Below are positions 36,697 to 46,761 of a stretch of DNA of 64,000 nucleotides, piece after piece. The DNA is from Anaerosporobacter mobilis DSM 15930 (lineage in GTDB: Bacteria; Bacillota; Clostridia; Lachnospirales; Lachnospiraceae), in contig NZ_FRCP01000024.1 in assembly GCF_900142955.1 (NCBI RefSeq), forward strand, positions 1-64,000, given 5' to 3'. A model generated the notes under the pieces. The model made no database searches, was not told the origin of the DNA, and was given only the letters and a program-made list of their open reading frames with translations. The position numbers and the translations under genes were made by a program. How positions within the stretch are numbered: position 1 is the first letter of the stretch; each line of letters opens with the position of its first letter.

Positions 36697-37803
36697 ATGG
36701 CTTATGATTTGGACAAGTTATTGGATGAAATCATCTTAGAGTATGGAGAAAATAAGGAGTATAAAAGGCCATCAATAAGATGGTCTAACTTCAATAGATT
36801 GTGGTCTTATGGTGAATATCTCTATTGGGATAATTACATTGAGATTAGTAAATTTCTCGATGATAGTAAGATTGATAAGGAAGTTATTAAATTTGTTATT
36901 TATCATGAGTATTTACACCAAATTTATGCAGATCATAATTCCACTTTCCGAAAAAAGGAAAATACATATCCTAACGTGAAAAAGTATCAAAAGTTTTTAG
37001 AAGAATATTTCTCAAATATTGAGGATTTACCGCAATGTAAGGTTGATAGGCAGTTAAATGCTAAAAAGGATACAGTATTTTGTGTATTAACTGGATTAGA
37101 ATTAAAGAACTATCTTTTAGCTATCTATGCGTGCAATTTTAACCATTATATCGATTTAGGAAAAGAAATCAAAATAGAAAAAAGGTTTTTAGAAAACCCA
37201 CAGAATGTTATATGGCTTGTGAAAGAAGATGATATATACTATGTTATCGGTTGGGGCATAGATGTTCGATTTGAAACTAAGAGAAAGAACATCTCGCTTA
37301 AGCCATTGTGCGATGATGTATTTTTTTATCAAGCGTCTTGTTTTAGTGAAAATACTTCGTGGACTATGGATGTTGGATTAAACATACCAACAGATCTATT
37401 TCCACATAATTTTAGTGGAATATGTAGTAGTACTGATATTACTGATTTTTCTGTAGATGATGTGTTCTCTTATATAAATACATATGATTGCGATTTACAT
37501 AAGATAGGATTTTACAAGTCAGCTTTATATTGTACAGCTCCATTGATTGAAACAGAATACAATAAACTCATAAAGTTAGCAAAAAAAGAAAAGAATTTTA
37601 TGCGTGCCATCTGGATTACTAATTCTGCGATTGATAGTAATGATTGTATGGAGGTAAGGTTATTCTTGGCTAATGCCATGTTAAATATGCTATTGTTTGA
37701 AGAAGCGTATTCTGCCTTTGAAGAAATCTTAAAGGTTCAAAGTGACAATGAGGAAGCTAAAAAGGGAGCATTATTGGCTAAGACATTTGTTGGAAAATTA
37801 TAA
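36697..37803 (+). CDS. Putative zinc metallopeptidase (HEYLH) in the type I locus
   Basis: The protein has 368 residues from the ATG at 36697, which has AGAAGGAG 8 bases upstream; the in-frame ATG at 36643 lacks a site. The motif VIYHEYLHQIYADHNSTFRK (HExxH plus downstream His) resembles YgjP/SprT-like minigluzincins. The C-terminal part (about 260-368) looks like helical repeats. The role in the restriction locus is unknown; proteases beside restriction systems can control them, which is inference. Confidence 0.65.
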   Translation: MAYDLDKLLDEIILEYGENKEYKRPSIRWSNFNRLWSYGEYLYWDNYIEISKFLDDSKIDKEVIKFVIYHEYLHQIYADHNSTFRKKENTYPNVKKYQKFLEEYFSNIEDLPQCKVDRQLNAKKDTVFCVLTGLELKNYLLAIYACNFNHYIDLGKEIKIEKRFLENPQNVIWLVKEDDIYYVIGWGIDVRFETKRKNISLKPLCDDVFFYQASCFSENTSWTMDVGLNIPTDLFPHNFSGICSSTDITDFSVDDVFSYINTYDCDLHKIGFYKSALYCTAPLIETEYNKLIKLAKKEKNFMRAIWITNSAIDSNDCMEVRLFLANAMLNMLLFEEAYSAFEEILKVQSDNEEAKKGALLAKTFVGKL

Positions 37804-37885
37804 ATAGTTATTAGTAAGTAGAGAATTTATAAAATACTGGCTTTTGATTTTAATTATTATTAATGCATTGATATGGAGGGTAATC

Positions 37886-38281
37886 ATGAGTATTGAATTA
37901 ATAAGGAATTATCAGGAACTAAAAGTTAATATGAAAACAATTGATAATTACCTAAGAAGCAAGAAAGATTCTGAATATACATATGCTATTAATCTGTTGA
38001 AGAAAGGAACTTGTTTTATAGCAGTAAAGGCTGATAGTGGTTACAGATTCTATCCAAGTAGGTTTATGGGTTATAAGAATAATACAATGGAACAACATGA
38101 CAGTAATATATCTAAGAATGGAACTGTTACTAATCCACAAATAACATTTATTCTAGGTGAAAAGTTGATAAAAAATGCTGAGCTAAATAATGAATACATG
38201 AAGTATTGTGAAATTTTGGGATTTGAACCTAGAGAAAAAGGTTCTTTTGGTGTAGAACGAAAATTTTGGGTTGTTGATTAA
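37886..38281 (+). CDS. Small unknown protein in the type I locus
   Basis: It has 131 residues from ATG 37886 behind GGAGGG. It contains CFIAVKADSGYRFYPSRFMG and a C-terminal EPREKGSFGVERKFWV segment. The central part resembles the N-terminal DNA-binding-like domain found in some methyl-specific HNH restriction proteins; this is a weak resemblance from memory. Confidence 0.6.
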   Translation: MSIELIRNYQELKVNMKTIDNYLRSKKDSEYTYAINLLKKGTCFIAVKADSGYRFYPSRFMGYKNNTMEQHDSNISKNGTVTNPQITFILGEKLIKNAELNNEYMKYCEILGFEPREKGSFGVERKFWVVD

Positions 38282-38334
38282 GAATTTTGTATGTAATGAC
38301 ATGCCACAAGTATTTAATGAAAGAAGGGAAACTT

Positions 38335-38901
38335 ATGAAACAGATCAATATAAAAGATTGTGCAGAATCTTTTGGTAAAATAGTAGCTAAGTGTCTTCAA
38401 GAAGGAAAATACGTTGGTGATTGGATATGGGGAAACCCAGCGGGGCAAAGCGGTAGTTTACCAACATATGAAGTACATTTAGGTGAGGATAAGATTTGGT
38501 GTACTAGTATAACTTGGGCAAGTGCCAGTACAGGAGTTGAGAATAGAAAAGGAGTCATGGCTACATACCCATCTAATACCAATAAAACATTGGGACAAGT
38601 AATTGAAATTACAATTCCATATGAGTTTAAGCGTATCTACAATACCAGAGCATATACTGAAAATAATTCTTATGAAATAAGGAGTTATGGGAAATATACG
38701 GTTGGACGCAGTGGTATAAAGAAACAAGATTTTTTTGATTATATAAGAGGAGTAGATCCAACGTTAATATTTATAGATGAAGAAAGTAAGGAATACATAA
38801 AGGTATCTGAGTATGAGGAGACAATGAGCACTTCTGAATTTACAACTCAATTAATTAAGTACTTCAAACTGGTAGATACGTTTAAAAGAACGTATAGATA
38901 G
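38335..38901 (+). CDS. Unknown protein upstream of hsdR
   Basis: It has 188 residues from ATG 38335 behind AGAAGGG. No domain recognised; it is mixed alpha/beta with aromatic-rich segments (GDWIWGNPAGQSGSLPTYEV near 25) and no membrane segment. It is co-directional with hsdS and hsdR and probably part of the same operon. Confidence 0.6.
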   Translation: MKQINIKDCAESFGKIVAKCLQEGKYVGDWIWGNPAGQSGSLPTYEVHLGEDKIWCTSITWASASTGVENRKGVMATYPSNTNKTLGQVIEITIPYEFKRIYNTRAYTENNSYEIRSYGKYTVGRSGIKKQDFFDYIRGVDPTLIFIDEESKEYIKVSEYEETMSTSEFTTQLIKYFKLVDTFKRTYR

Positions 38902-38969
38902 CCTACTATACATGGGTTTGATGTTTCATTACTTTTTGAACATATAATTAGGGGAAAGGAAGTGCTACG

Positions 38970-41900
38970 TTGGCATTTAATGAAAATACACTAGAGCAAA
39001 TTGTTATAGAAGAACTTCAAAGTTTTGGTTATGATTATCAGTATGGTCCTGACCTAGAGAGGGATTATCATGAGGTACTAATAACAGAGCTATTTGAAGA
39101 AGCAATGTTTCGTATTAATCCATCCATTACTCATGATATTGTAGGACAGGCATTTCAGACCATTAAGAATTTAGGTTTGGTTAAACTAGAAGAGTTAAAT
39201 GCTACGTTTCATAAGTATTTGATTGAAGGGGTTCCGATTGCATATCGTAAGGGTGATGAAAACAAGACGTATCAAGTAAAACTGATTGATTTTAATGAAC
39301 CACTGAAAAATACCTTTACTGTAATCAATCAATTTACTGTCATTGAACGAAAGAATAAGAGACCAGATTTAGTGGTGTTTGTAAATGGTATTCCAATCGT
39401 TCTATTTGAATTAAAAAACATGGTCAATGAGGATACTACCATTGAAGATGCCTATAAACAAATTAAGAATTATCAATTAGATATCCCAAGCTTATTTCAA
39501 TATAATGCATTTAATATCATAACCGATGGATTTGATGCAAGACTTGGAACTATTACATCTGACTTTACAAGATACATGATGTGGAAATCAATTAATGGTG
39601 AATCACCAGCGAATGAAGAGTTACATTATATAGATATATTATTACATGGAGTTTTTCCAAGAGAACGTTTATTAGATATTATTCGTAATTTCATTGTTTT
39701 TCAAGATATCAATGGTAAGACGGTGAAGATTCTTGCTGGATATCATCAGTATTTTGCAGTACGTAAGGCAGCGCTAAGAACACAGAAGGCCATAGAGAAT
39801 AATGATAAAAAGGTTGGTGTTGTTTGGCATACACAGGGAAGTGGAAAGAGTCTTTCCATGGTGTTCTATGCAGGATTAATTGTTTCTAATCCTCAATTTT
39901 CAAATCCAACTATTGTTGTCTTGACTGACCGTAATGACCTAGATAGTCAGCTGTTTGGTACTTTTTGTGCTAGTTCGAAATTGTTATTACGCCAAGAACC
40001 AAAACAGGCACAAAGCAGGGAACATTTGAAAGAATTGTTGAAAGTAAAAGCAGGAGGAATTATATTTACAACGATTCAAAAATTCGAAGAAGGAACGGAA
40101 GTATTAACAGAACGTAGTAATGTTATATTCATGGCAGATGAGGCACATCGTTCGCAGTATGGCTTAGAAGGTACCCTTGATCGTACAACAGGAAAGTGGA
40201 AGTATGGAATGGCGAAGTATATGAGAGATGCGCTTCCTAACGCTACATTTATCGGATTTACTGGAACACCAATTAATTTTGATGATAAGTCTACCATAGA
40301 AGTATTTGGTGAGTATATCGATGTATATGATATGACACAGGCGGTAGAAGATGGTGCAACTGTTCCTATCTATTATGAAAATAGAACTGCAAAATTAAGA
40401 CTAGATGAAAAGCTATTGAAACAGATCGATAACGAGTATGAATTACTTAGAGAAGAAGCAAATTATGTAACAATTGAAAAATCAAAGCAGGATCTTTCTA
40501 CACTTGAGTCAATTGTTGGTTCTAAGGAACGTCTTACAATGTTAGCTGATGATATCATAGCACATTATGAAGACCGTCAGTATGTTCTAACCGGAAAATC
40601 TATGATTGTCTGTATGACAAGACGAATTGCTATTAATCTTTATCGAATCATTCTGGAAAAACGTCCAGAGTGGAATGATAAAATTAAAGTTGTTCTTACT
40701 GACAGTAATAAAGATGATGATGATTGGAATGAGTTAACTGGTACAAAAGAATATAGAAAACAATTGGGTTACGAGTTTAAGGATATCAATAGTCCGTTAA
40801 AAATAGTAATTGTAGTAGATATGTGGTTAACTGGGTTTGATGTACCGTCCATGGCTACGATGTACATAGACAAGCCTATGAAGGGACATAACTTAATGCA
40901 GGCAATCGCAAGAGTCAATCGAGTATATAAAGATAAAGAAGCAGGATTAATTGTTGATTATATCGGTATGGCTGCCGATCTAAAAAATGCACTGAATCAA
41001 TATACAAAGAGAGATCAAGATAAGATTCCTGATTTAAGTCAAGCATATGGGATTGTCTTAGAAAAACTAGAAATCATGAGAGATTGCTTTTATGGTTTTG
41101 ATTATACAAGATTTTTTGGAACATCTGATCGTGAACGATATCAAACATTAACCGATGGTCTGGAGTTTGCATTTGCTTTTGAAGAGGAAGAAAAGAAAAT
41201 CTATATTCGAGAAGCAACGGCATTAAGTCAAGCAGAAACCTTATGTAGAAGTATGTTGACAGAGCAAGTAAAACAAGAAATTGAGTTTTTTAAGAGTATA
41301 AAGGCAGGGCTTTGTAAAGTTTCAGGAAATGGGAAAATCACAACCAATGAAATTAATTCTAGAATAACTAAAATACTAGAACAAGCCATAACTGATGATG
41401 GAATGTATAATATTTTTGCAGAGTCTGGTAAGAAGAATCCTGAAATATCCATATTGTCAGATGAATATATGGATCAGATTCGTCGTATGAAACATAAGAA
41501 CATAGCTGCTGAATTATTACGTAAGTTATTAGAAGATAATATTAAGGTATTTGCTAGGACGGGTGTAGTAAAGTCAAAACTATTCTCAGAGAAGATGCAA
41601 GAATTGATGAAGAAATATAACAATCGTTTAATTACCAGTGCTGAAGTAATTGAAGAACTATTGAATCTTTCAAAAGAAATGTCAGATTCTTATCATGCAG
41701 GAGATGAGAAAGGATTGACGTTAGAAGAAGTGGCATTCTATGATGCCTTAGCTGCAGATCCTAAAGTTTTAGAAAATATGGAAGATAAAGTTCTTATAGA
41801 AATGGCGCATGAGTTAACTGAATTGATTCGAAAAAATAGGACTGTCGATTGGGATAAAAAAGAATCTGCAAGAGCCTATATGAGAACTCAGGTAAAGAGA

Positions 41901-42008
41901 TTGCTTAGAAAATACAAATATCCACCAGAACAAGCGGCAGGAGCACTTGATATTGTAATTAAACAGGCAGAATTGATGAGTCAAAACATGGAGGTCCCTG
42001 CATATTAG
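38970..42008 (+). CDS. hsdR: Type I restriction endonuclease subunit HsdR
   Basis: HsdR translocates DNA and cuts it. The 1012-residue protein has an N-terminal PD-(D/E)XK nuclease (RPDLVVFVNGIPIVLFELKN near 130). Its superfamily 2 motor has Walker A HTQGSGKSLS near 290, DEAHRSQYG near 390, GFTGTPINF near 430 and the motif with ARVNRVYKDKE near 650. A helical C-terminal assembly domain follows. The TTG start at 38970 has GGGGAAAGGAAG upstream. It is complete. Confidence 0.94.
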   Translation: MAFNENTLEQIVIEELQSFGYDYQYGPDLERDYHEVLITELFEEAMFRINPSITHDIVGQAFQTIKNLGLVKLEELNATFHKYLIEGVPIAYRKGDENKTYQVKLIDFNEPLKNTFTVINQFTVIERKNKRPDLVVFVNGIPIVLFELKNMVNEDTTIEDAYKQIKNYQLDIPSLFQYNAFNIITDGFDARLGTITSDFTRYMMWKSINGESPANEELHYIDILLHGVFPRERLLDIIRNFIVFQDINGKTVKILAGYHQYFAVRKAALRTQKAIENNDKKVGVVWHTQGSGKSLSMVFYAGLIVSNPQFSNPTIVVLTDRNDLDSQLFGTFCASSKLLLRQEPKQAQSREHLKELLKVKAGGIIFTTIQKFEEGTEVLTERSNVIFMADEAHRSQYGLEGTLDRTTGKWKYGMAKYMRDALPNATFIGFTGTPINFDDKSTIEVFGEYIDVYDMTQAVEDGATVPIYYENRTAKLRLDEKLLKQIDNEYELLREEANYVTIEKSKQDLSTLESIVGSKERLTMLADDIIAHYEDRQYVLTGKSMIVCMTRRIAINLYRIILEKRPEWNDKIKVVLTDSNKDDDDWNELTGTKEYRKQLGYEFKDINSPLKIVIVVDMWLTGFDVPSMATMYIDKPMKGHNLMQAIARVNRVYKDKEAGLIVDYIGMAADLKNALNQYTKRDQDKIPDLSQAYGIVLEKLEIMRDCFYGFDYTRFFGTSDRERYQTLTDGLEFAFAFEEEEKKIYIREATALSQAETLCRSMLTEQVKQEIEFFKSIKAGLCKVSGNGKITTNEINSRITKILEQAITDDGMYNIFAESGKKNPEISILSDEYMDQIRRMKHKNIAAELLRKLLEDNIKVFARTGVVKSKLFSEKMQELMKKYNNRLITSAEVIEELLNLSKEMSDSYHAGDEKGLTLEEVAFYDALAADPKVLENMEDKVLIEMAHELTELIRKNRTVDWDKKESARAYMRTQVKRLLRKYKYPPEQAAGALDIVIKQAELMSQNMEVPAY

Positions 42009-42476
42009 TAGTTGTAAATACTGCTAAAGGCTTGCCGTTGTGTCGTAATAATGATCGGGAAGAGTTTCCTGTGTTTGTGAGGTAGTAGTCTATTGTGGCT
42101 ACTGCCTCTTCAATGTAAAATGTATTTATCTTTTTCTGCTCATTAATAGAGCTGTTCAAGTTGAAGGCTACGTACAACGTATTGTCCTGGTATAATTAAT
42201 AAGAATATTAAGATTGGAATAAAACATAAAGAACAATTAAATAAGATTTTCTGGGACATGATGTTTGTTAATTCTTCAGTGACCACAACCTTAGGAGCGG
42301 TCTAACTGTTTGAAAGTGTCTATTCAAAATTCTTGACACTATTCACCAATATTGGTATACAATGATCAATATATTGAATAAAATGTCATGTTATAAGATT
42401 TTATAAGCTAAGAATTCCTGAACCCCAATATCTGTCCATATCAATAACTATAATAATTCTAGGGAGGGATTTTTAA
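42009..42476. other. Spacer between hsdR and the WYL regulator
   Basis: A 10-bp hairpin GAGGTAGTAG/CTACTGCCTC (42079-42108) may end the hsdR transcript but lacks a strong U tract. Frames of about 25-30 codons on both strands are open but unrecognised. The WYL promoter is at 42333-42361. Confidence 0.4.
42333..42361 (+). promoter_or_regulatory. Consensus promoter with a palindromic spacer, before the WYL regulator
   Basis: TTGACA (42333-42338), a 17-base spacer and TATACA (42356-42361) form a strong promoter. The palindrome ACCAATATTGGT (42345-42356) fills the spacer and touches the -10 box, an ideal place for a repressor, plausibly the WYL protein itself. Confidence 0.7.
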
Positions 42477-43400
42477 TTGAATATATTAATCGATTACAAA
42501 GGTAATAAATCATTTCGATTATTAAGTATGTACGAGCGATTGAATAAAGGTGAAATGCTATACAAAGAAGTATTAGCAAATAACTATGGCGTTTCATATA
42601 AGACTGTACAAAGAGATATTGATGACCTCAGGACGTATTTGACTGAAACTCATTATTCGGAACAAGACGATGTAATTAAGTATGATAAGAGCAAGAATGG
42701 CTACTTCTTAGTACGAGTGGAACGAGAATTGCTTACCAATGAAGAAGTAATGGCTATATGCAAAATATTGTTAGAAAGTAGAGCGTTTTGTAAAGCTGAA
42801 TTAAATGGAATGATTGGTAAGCTACTTGCTCAAGTAGCACCAAATGATAGAAAAAAAGTCGAGAATATGATCAAAAGTGAACAATATCACTATGTTCCGC
42901 TTAGACACAATAAACCATTATTACAATTTCTTTGGGACTTATCTCAATACATACAACAAAATGAAGTGATTCTATTTCAATATACCCGTCAGGATGGGGG
43001 AGAGAAAGAAAGAGCAGTGAAACCGTTAGCCATCATGTTCTCAGAATACTATTTTTATTTGGTAGCATTTATTGAAGATGCAACAAAAGAAATACCAATT
43101 ACTTTTCGTATTGATCGAATTCAACAGCTAAAGCCAACAGGGAGACATTATAGAGTACCGTATAAAGATAAGTTCAGTGAAGGAGAATTCCGTAAACGCA
43201 TTCAGTTTATGTATTCAGGAGAATTAAAAAGGGTAAAGTTTGAGTATAGCGGTCCTTCAATTGAAGCGGTATTAGACCGATTGCCAACAGCTGAAATTAT
43301 ACATTATGAGGCTGGTGTGTATACTATAAGAGCTGAGGCATATGGTAAAGGTATTGATATGTGGTTAAGAAGTCAAGGGGAATATGTGAAAATATTATAA
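42477..43400 (+). CDS. HTH-WYL-domain transcriptional regulator
   Basis: The 307-residue protein has an N-terminal helix-turn-helix (about 14-60; ANNYGVSYKTVQRDIDDLR), a WYL sensor domain (about 150-225; LFQYTRQDGGEKERAVKPLA) and a C-terminal WCX region. WYL proteins are common defence-island regulators that sense nucleic acid or nucleotide signals. The TTG start has GGGAGG 9 bases upstream. It lies 53 bases before the dynamin gene, so it probably controls that cluster. Confidence 0.9.
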   Translation: MNILIDYKGNKSFRLLSMYERLNKGEMLYKEVLANNYGVSYKTVQRDIDDLRTYLTETHYSEQDDVIKYDKSKNGYFLVRVERELLTNEEVMAICKILLESRAFCKAELNGMIGKLLAQVAPNDRKKVENMIKSEQYHYVPLRHNKPLLQFLWDLSQYIQQNEVILFQYTRQDGGEKERAVKPLAIMFSEYYFYLVAFIEDATKEIPITFRIDRIQQLKPTGRHYRVPYKDKFSEGEFRKRIQFMYSGELKRVKFEYSGPSIEAVLDRLPTAEIIHYEAGVYTIRAEAYGKGIDMWLRSQGEYVKIL

Positions 43401-43453
43401 GCAATGATTTTATTTCAATATATTATTTTATGTAAAAATGTGAGGAGGCACTT

Positions 43454-45724
43454 ATGACAAAAATATATCTAAAATACAATCCGTATATTGTAGAATCTGA
43501 GATTGCTATTAATGGAGAAGTGGTACAAGCACCTAATAAATTGTTTGATTTAAAGAATGAAAGAATACAAGTATGGATTGAAAATCTAATTCCTATGCTA
43601 GATGAAATCTGTAATGATAATGAATATGAAATAGATTTTTATGGTACATGTTTAGACTATGATGATATGCATGCTGTAATACAAGATTACTGTGAGAGAA
43701 ATCCAGATGTTGATGTGAAAATCAATTTTACTGAGGCAAAAGGTTCAGAAGGAAGATTAAGTGATTTAATTAAATTATTTGACGATATGCAAAAGAATTG
43801 TCCATTTGAAGATTTGAAAACAGATCAAATTAAAGAAAATTTCCAGATTGCCATTAGTTCAGAGTTTGAAGTTAGCGTTATTGCTACAATGAGTTCAGGT
43901 AAATCTACTTTAATTAATTCCTTACTAGGTAAAGAGTTAATGCCATCTAAAAATGAGGCATGTACAGCTACAATAGCAAAGATTAAAGATGTAGATGGCA
44001 TGGTTGGATTTAAAGCAGAATACAGAGACAAGCAAAATAATGTGCTTGGAGTATATGATGATTTATGTTTGCAAAATATGAATGAAATGAATGACAATCC
44101 AAATACAGCATTCATTGATATAGAGGGTGATATTCCTAACATTGGTTCATCTGCAGTTCAATTAGTATTAATTGACACGCCAGGACCTAATAATTCAAGA
44201 ACAGAAGAGCACAAAAACCACACATACAGAGTGATTAAGGAAAAGACAAAGCCGATGGTTTTGTATGTGCTTAATGCAACACAGTTACAAACTAATGATG
44301 ATAGAGAATTACTTACTGCTGTATCTGAGGCTATGAGAGTAGGTGGAAAACAATCTAAGGACCGTTTCTTATTTGCTGTTAATAAGATAGATTTGTTTGA
44401 TCCTGACAAAGAATCAGTACAAGGTGCACTTGATAATGTAAGAGAATACTTGAGTAAATTCGATATAGAAAACCCTAATATATTCCCAATATCTGCAGAA
44501 ATGGCCAAAGTAATTAGAATGAATAAGAATGGGTATGACTTAACGAAAGGTCAAAGTAGAACACTAAGAGACTATGATTTATTCATTGAAGAAGAACAGT
44601 TACATTTATCACAACAAGCAAGCTTAAGTCGTGATAATTTGAAAAAGGTAGAAGATGCTCTAATAGATGCTGGTGGTGACAAATATGAGCAAGCTCTTAT
44701 ACATACAGGTATTCTGGCAATAGAATTGGCAATTGATGAATACCTACGAAAATATGCATATACAACGAAAGTAAAAGCTGCTGTTGATACATTTAAGAGA
44801 AAAGTAGAAGAAAAAGATATGCGTGCAAAGATGTTAACGTCAATTAAGGATAATGAGGAAGCAAGACGTCAAATTAATGCACAATTGAATGCTGTAAAAG
44901 TACAATTAGAGGAAGGTAAATCAGGAGTTAATTTTAGAAAAAAAATCAAAAATCTTGATATGATGCAGGAAGCAGATACTAGAATTCAGCAGTTAAGGAC
45001 TAAAATAAACTCTATTGCTAGTAATAAAGAGGGAAAAAAGGAAATGACAACTCTTGAAGTTCAGCAGATGATGATGAAATTAGACCGTAGAATTCGTGAA
45101 TTACAAAGTGATGTGAAAACAGAACTTGAAAGTATTATTGAAGATGTAATTATTCAAAGTGGACAGGTTATTATGAATGATTATAGGCAACATATGCATG
45201 AATTAATTTCTAGTGGTGACTTATCATCAGATGAATACTCAGGATCTAGTAATATTAACTTTTTAGAAGGAGATATTCCCAATGCACAAGATATTATTAA
45301 TCAATACAAATACAATGATTCTGTAGATACGGGTGAAGTGGAAACGATAAAGAATGAGGATAAACATTGGTGGAATCCGTTTACTTGGTTTGATCCTTCG
45401 TATATTTCTAAGAAGGTATATAAAGAAGTAGAAATGGTTAGAGTGGATGAAGTTTATTCCGACTTTATTGATCCTGTAATTGCAGTTTTTTTTGCTAATT
45501 TAGACAATGCAAGAAAAGCAGCTAAAAATGAGTCAGATAGATTCGTTAAGTATTTCTTGAAGGAATTAGATAAACTCGATGATATTTTGAAAAAGAAAGT
45601 TGAAGAAAATGAAAAGTTAACTCGTAATCATGGTAGTATTGAGCAAAAGCTTAAAGAAGATAAAGTTAAAATGGAATGGCTTGATAATTTTATAAGAAGG
45701 TTGGATGAGATATTATATATCTAG
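43454..45724 (+). CDS. Dynamin-like GTPase 1 (soluble)
   Basis: The 756-residue protein has an unrecognised N-terminal domain (about 1-115). The GTPase domain has P-loop ATMSSGKSTLINSLLG near 143, the switch region with KNEACTATI, G3 LIDTPG near 240 and G4 NKID near 308. A long helical stalk with coiled coil (about 420-610) follows, then a C-terminal helical region with a basic/aromatic patch (KHWWNPFTWFDPS near 637) that may touch membranes. Its P-loop region is nearly the same as that of GTPase 2 at 50963. Dynamin-like proteins remodel membranes, and some protect against phage. GAGGAGG precedes the ATG. Confidence 0.9.
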   Translation: MTKIYLKYNPYIVESEIAINGEVVQAPNKLFDLKNERIQVWIENLIPMLDEICNDNEYEIDFYGTCLDYDDMHAVIQDYCERNPDVDVKINFTEAKGSEGRLSDLIKLFDDMQKNCPFEDLKTDQIKENFQIAISSEFEVSVIATMSSGKSTLINSLLGKELMPSKNEACTATIAKIKDVDGMVGFKAEYRDKQNNVLGVYDDLCLQNMNEMNDNPNTAFIDIEGDIPNIGSSAVQLVLIDTPGPNNSRTEEHKNHTYRVIKEKTKPMVLYVLNATQLQTNDDRELLTAVSEAMRVGGKQSKDRFLFAVNKIDLFDPDKESVQGALDNVREYLSKFDIENPNIFPISAEMAKVIRMNKNGYDLTKGQSRTLRDYDLFIEEEQLHLSQQASLSRDNLKKVEDALIDAGGDKYEQALIHTGILAIELAIDEYLRKYAYTTKVKAAVDTFKRKVEEKDMRAKMLTSIKDNEEARRQINAQLNAVKVQLEEGKSGVNFRKKIKNLDMMQEADTRIQQLRTKINSIASNKEGKKEMTTLEVQQMMMKLDRRIRELQSDVKTELESIIEDVIIQSGQVIMNDYRQHMHELISSGDLSSDEYSGSSNINFLEGDIPNAQDIINQYKYNDSVDTGEVETIKNEDKHWWNPFTWFDPSYISKKVYKEVEMVRVDEVYSDFIDPVIAVFFANLDNARKAAKNESDRFVKYFLKELDKLDDILKKKVEENEKLTRNHGSIEQKLKEDKVKMEWLDNFIRRLDEILYI

Positions 45725-45737
45725 AGAGGAAAAGGAT

Positions 45738-46199
45738 ATGAATATTAGTAAAACAATGGAAGATGCGATAAGTAGTAATAACATTTTTGGTATTAGAAGT
45801 TCATTCTATACAATAGTTCTTTCGGATCCAGGATTTGCAACAGGTAGATTTGAAAAAACATTAGAATACGTCAAAAGTAAAAATATTCAAGGGCTTATAG
45901 ATGAACATAATAATAAAGATTTTCTTGAAGAAAGTGATTGGAATGAAGAGTATTGTTCTCTTCTTGCATCTGAATTACAAGAAAATTTTTCCCTTGAACG
46001 AATTGAACATCTAATTAAAGTCAGTAAACAGGTGTTTAAGACGGCTGAAGCACCTGTTAATAAAGAGACATTCAAAAACAATGATACGAATCAAAAGGTA
46101 AATATAGACACTGATGATTCAGATAAATATGCGTGGATTAAAGGAATATTAGTTGTTGTAGGAATCATTGCATTTATCAGATGGATATTTAAGGAGTAG
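45738..46199 (+). CDS. Tail-anchored small protein, paralogue 1
   Basis: It has 153 residues from ATG 45738 (AGAGAGGAAAAGGA upstream); the in-frame ATG 45705 inside the dynamin gene is rejected because the paralogue starts with the same M(N/K)ISKT. Residues 1-105 are helical and shared with the next gene (SSFYTI, TLEYVKS, DWNEEY). A linker and one C-terminal membrane segment (about 132-148) follow. Family unknown. Placed between a dynamin GTPase and HerA, it may be a membrane adaptor. Confidence 0.8.
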   Translation: MNISKTMEDAISSNNIFGIRSSFYTIVLSDPGFATGRFEKTLEYVKSKNIQGLIDEHNNKDFLEESDWNEEYCSLLASELQENFSLERIEHLIKVSKQVFKTAEAPVNKETFKNNDTNQKVNIDTDDSDKYAWIKGILVVVGIIAFIRWIFKE

Positions 46200-46205
46200 G
46201 TAAAA

Positions 46206-46676
46206 ATGAAAATAAGTAAAACATTGGAAAATGCTATTGAAGCAAAAGACTTAAGTAGAATATATAGTTCCTTTTATACAATTGCGCTTGCCGATCCAAG
46301 CTTTTCAACAGGAAAATTCAGGAACACATTAGAATATGTAAAGTCACTTAATATTCCAGGGTTTATGCAACCTTATTCTGGTGGAGTATTACAGGATACA
46401 GATTGGTCAGAAGAGTATTGGGGAATCGTTGCATCAGAGCTTATGGATAATTTTTGTGAGGAGCGCATCAATCACTTGGAAAGGGTTGGAAAAACGGTAT
46501 ATAAGACAGTGTATTCTTCAAATGTTAATAAATCTACATTGAATGACAACGTAAAAAAAAAGAAGACGACGGCATCCAATGGGGAGAAGAATACCAGTAT
46601 TCAACCAGTGTTACTGGGAGCAGTAGTTCTAGTAATAGTTCTACTAGTGATTTTAATGATCGTAAAAAACAATTAA
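46206..46676 (+). CDS. Tail-anchored small protein, paralogue 2
   Basis: This 156-residue protein starts 6 bases after its paralogue ends. The soluble domain (1-105) shares MKISKT, SSFYTI, FxNTLEYVKS and DWSEEY. The C-terminal membrane segment is PVLLGAVVLVIVLLVILMIV. A run of nine A residues (about 46552-46560) just before the membrane part contains the classic slippery heptamer A AAA AAG. The -1 frame after it stays open for about 66 codons and ends in TGA overlapping the HerA ATG. Confidence 0.78.
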   Translation: MKISKTLENAIEAKDLSRIYSSFYTIALADPSFSTGKFRNTLEYVKSLNIPGFMQPYSGGVLQDTDWSEEYWGIVASELMDNFCEERINHLERVGKTVYKTVYSSNVNKSTLNDNVKKKKTTASNGEKNTSIQPVLLGAVVLVIVLLVILMIVKNN

Positions 46677-46761
46677 AGAATTCAGCAAGGTTAAAAGGTG
46701 AGAACAAGAATAATGATTTCTATAATAATTTAAAAAATTTATCGAACTTGGAGGGAAACGT

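Noticed and set aside
41959..42177. Minus-strand 72-codon frame at the end of hsdR
   Set aside because: It overlaps the hsdR 3' end, has no ribosome binding site and no recognisable domain.
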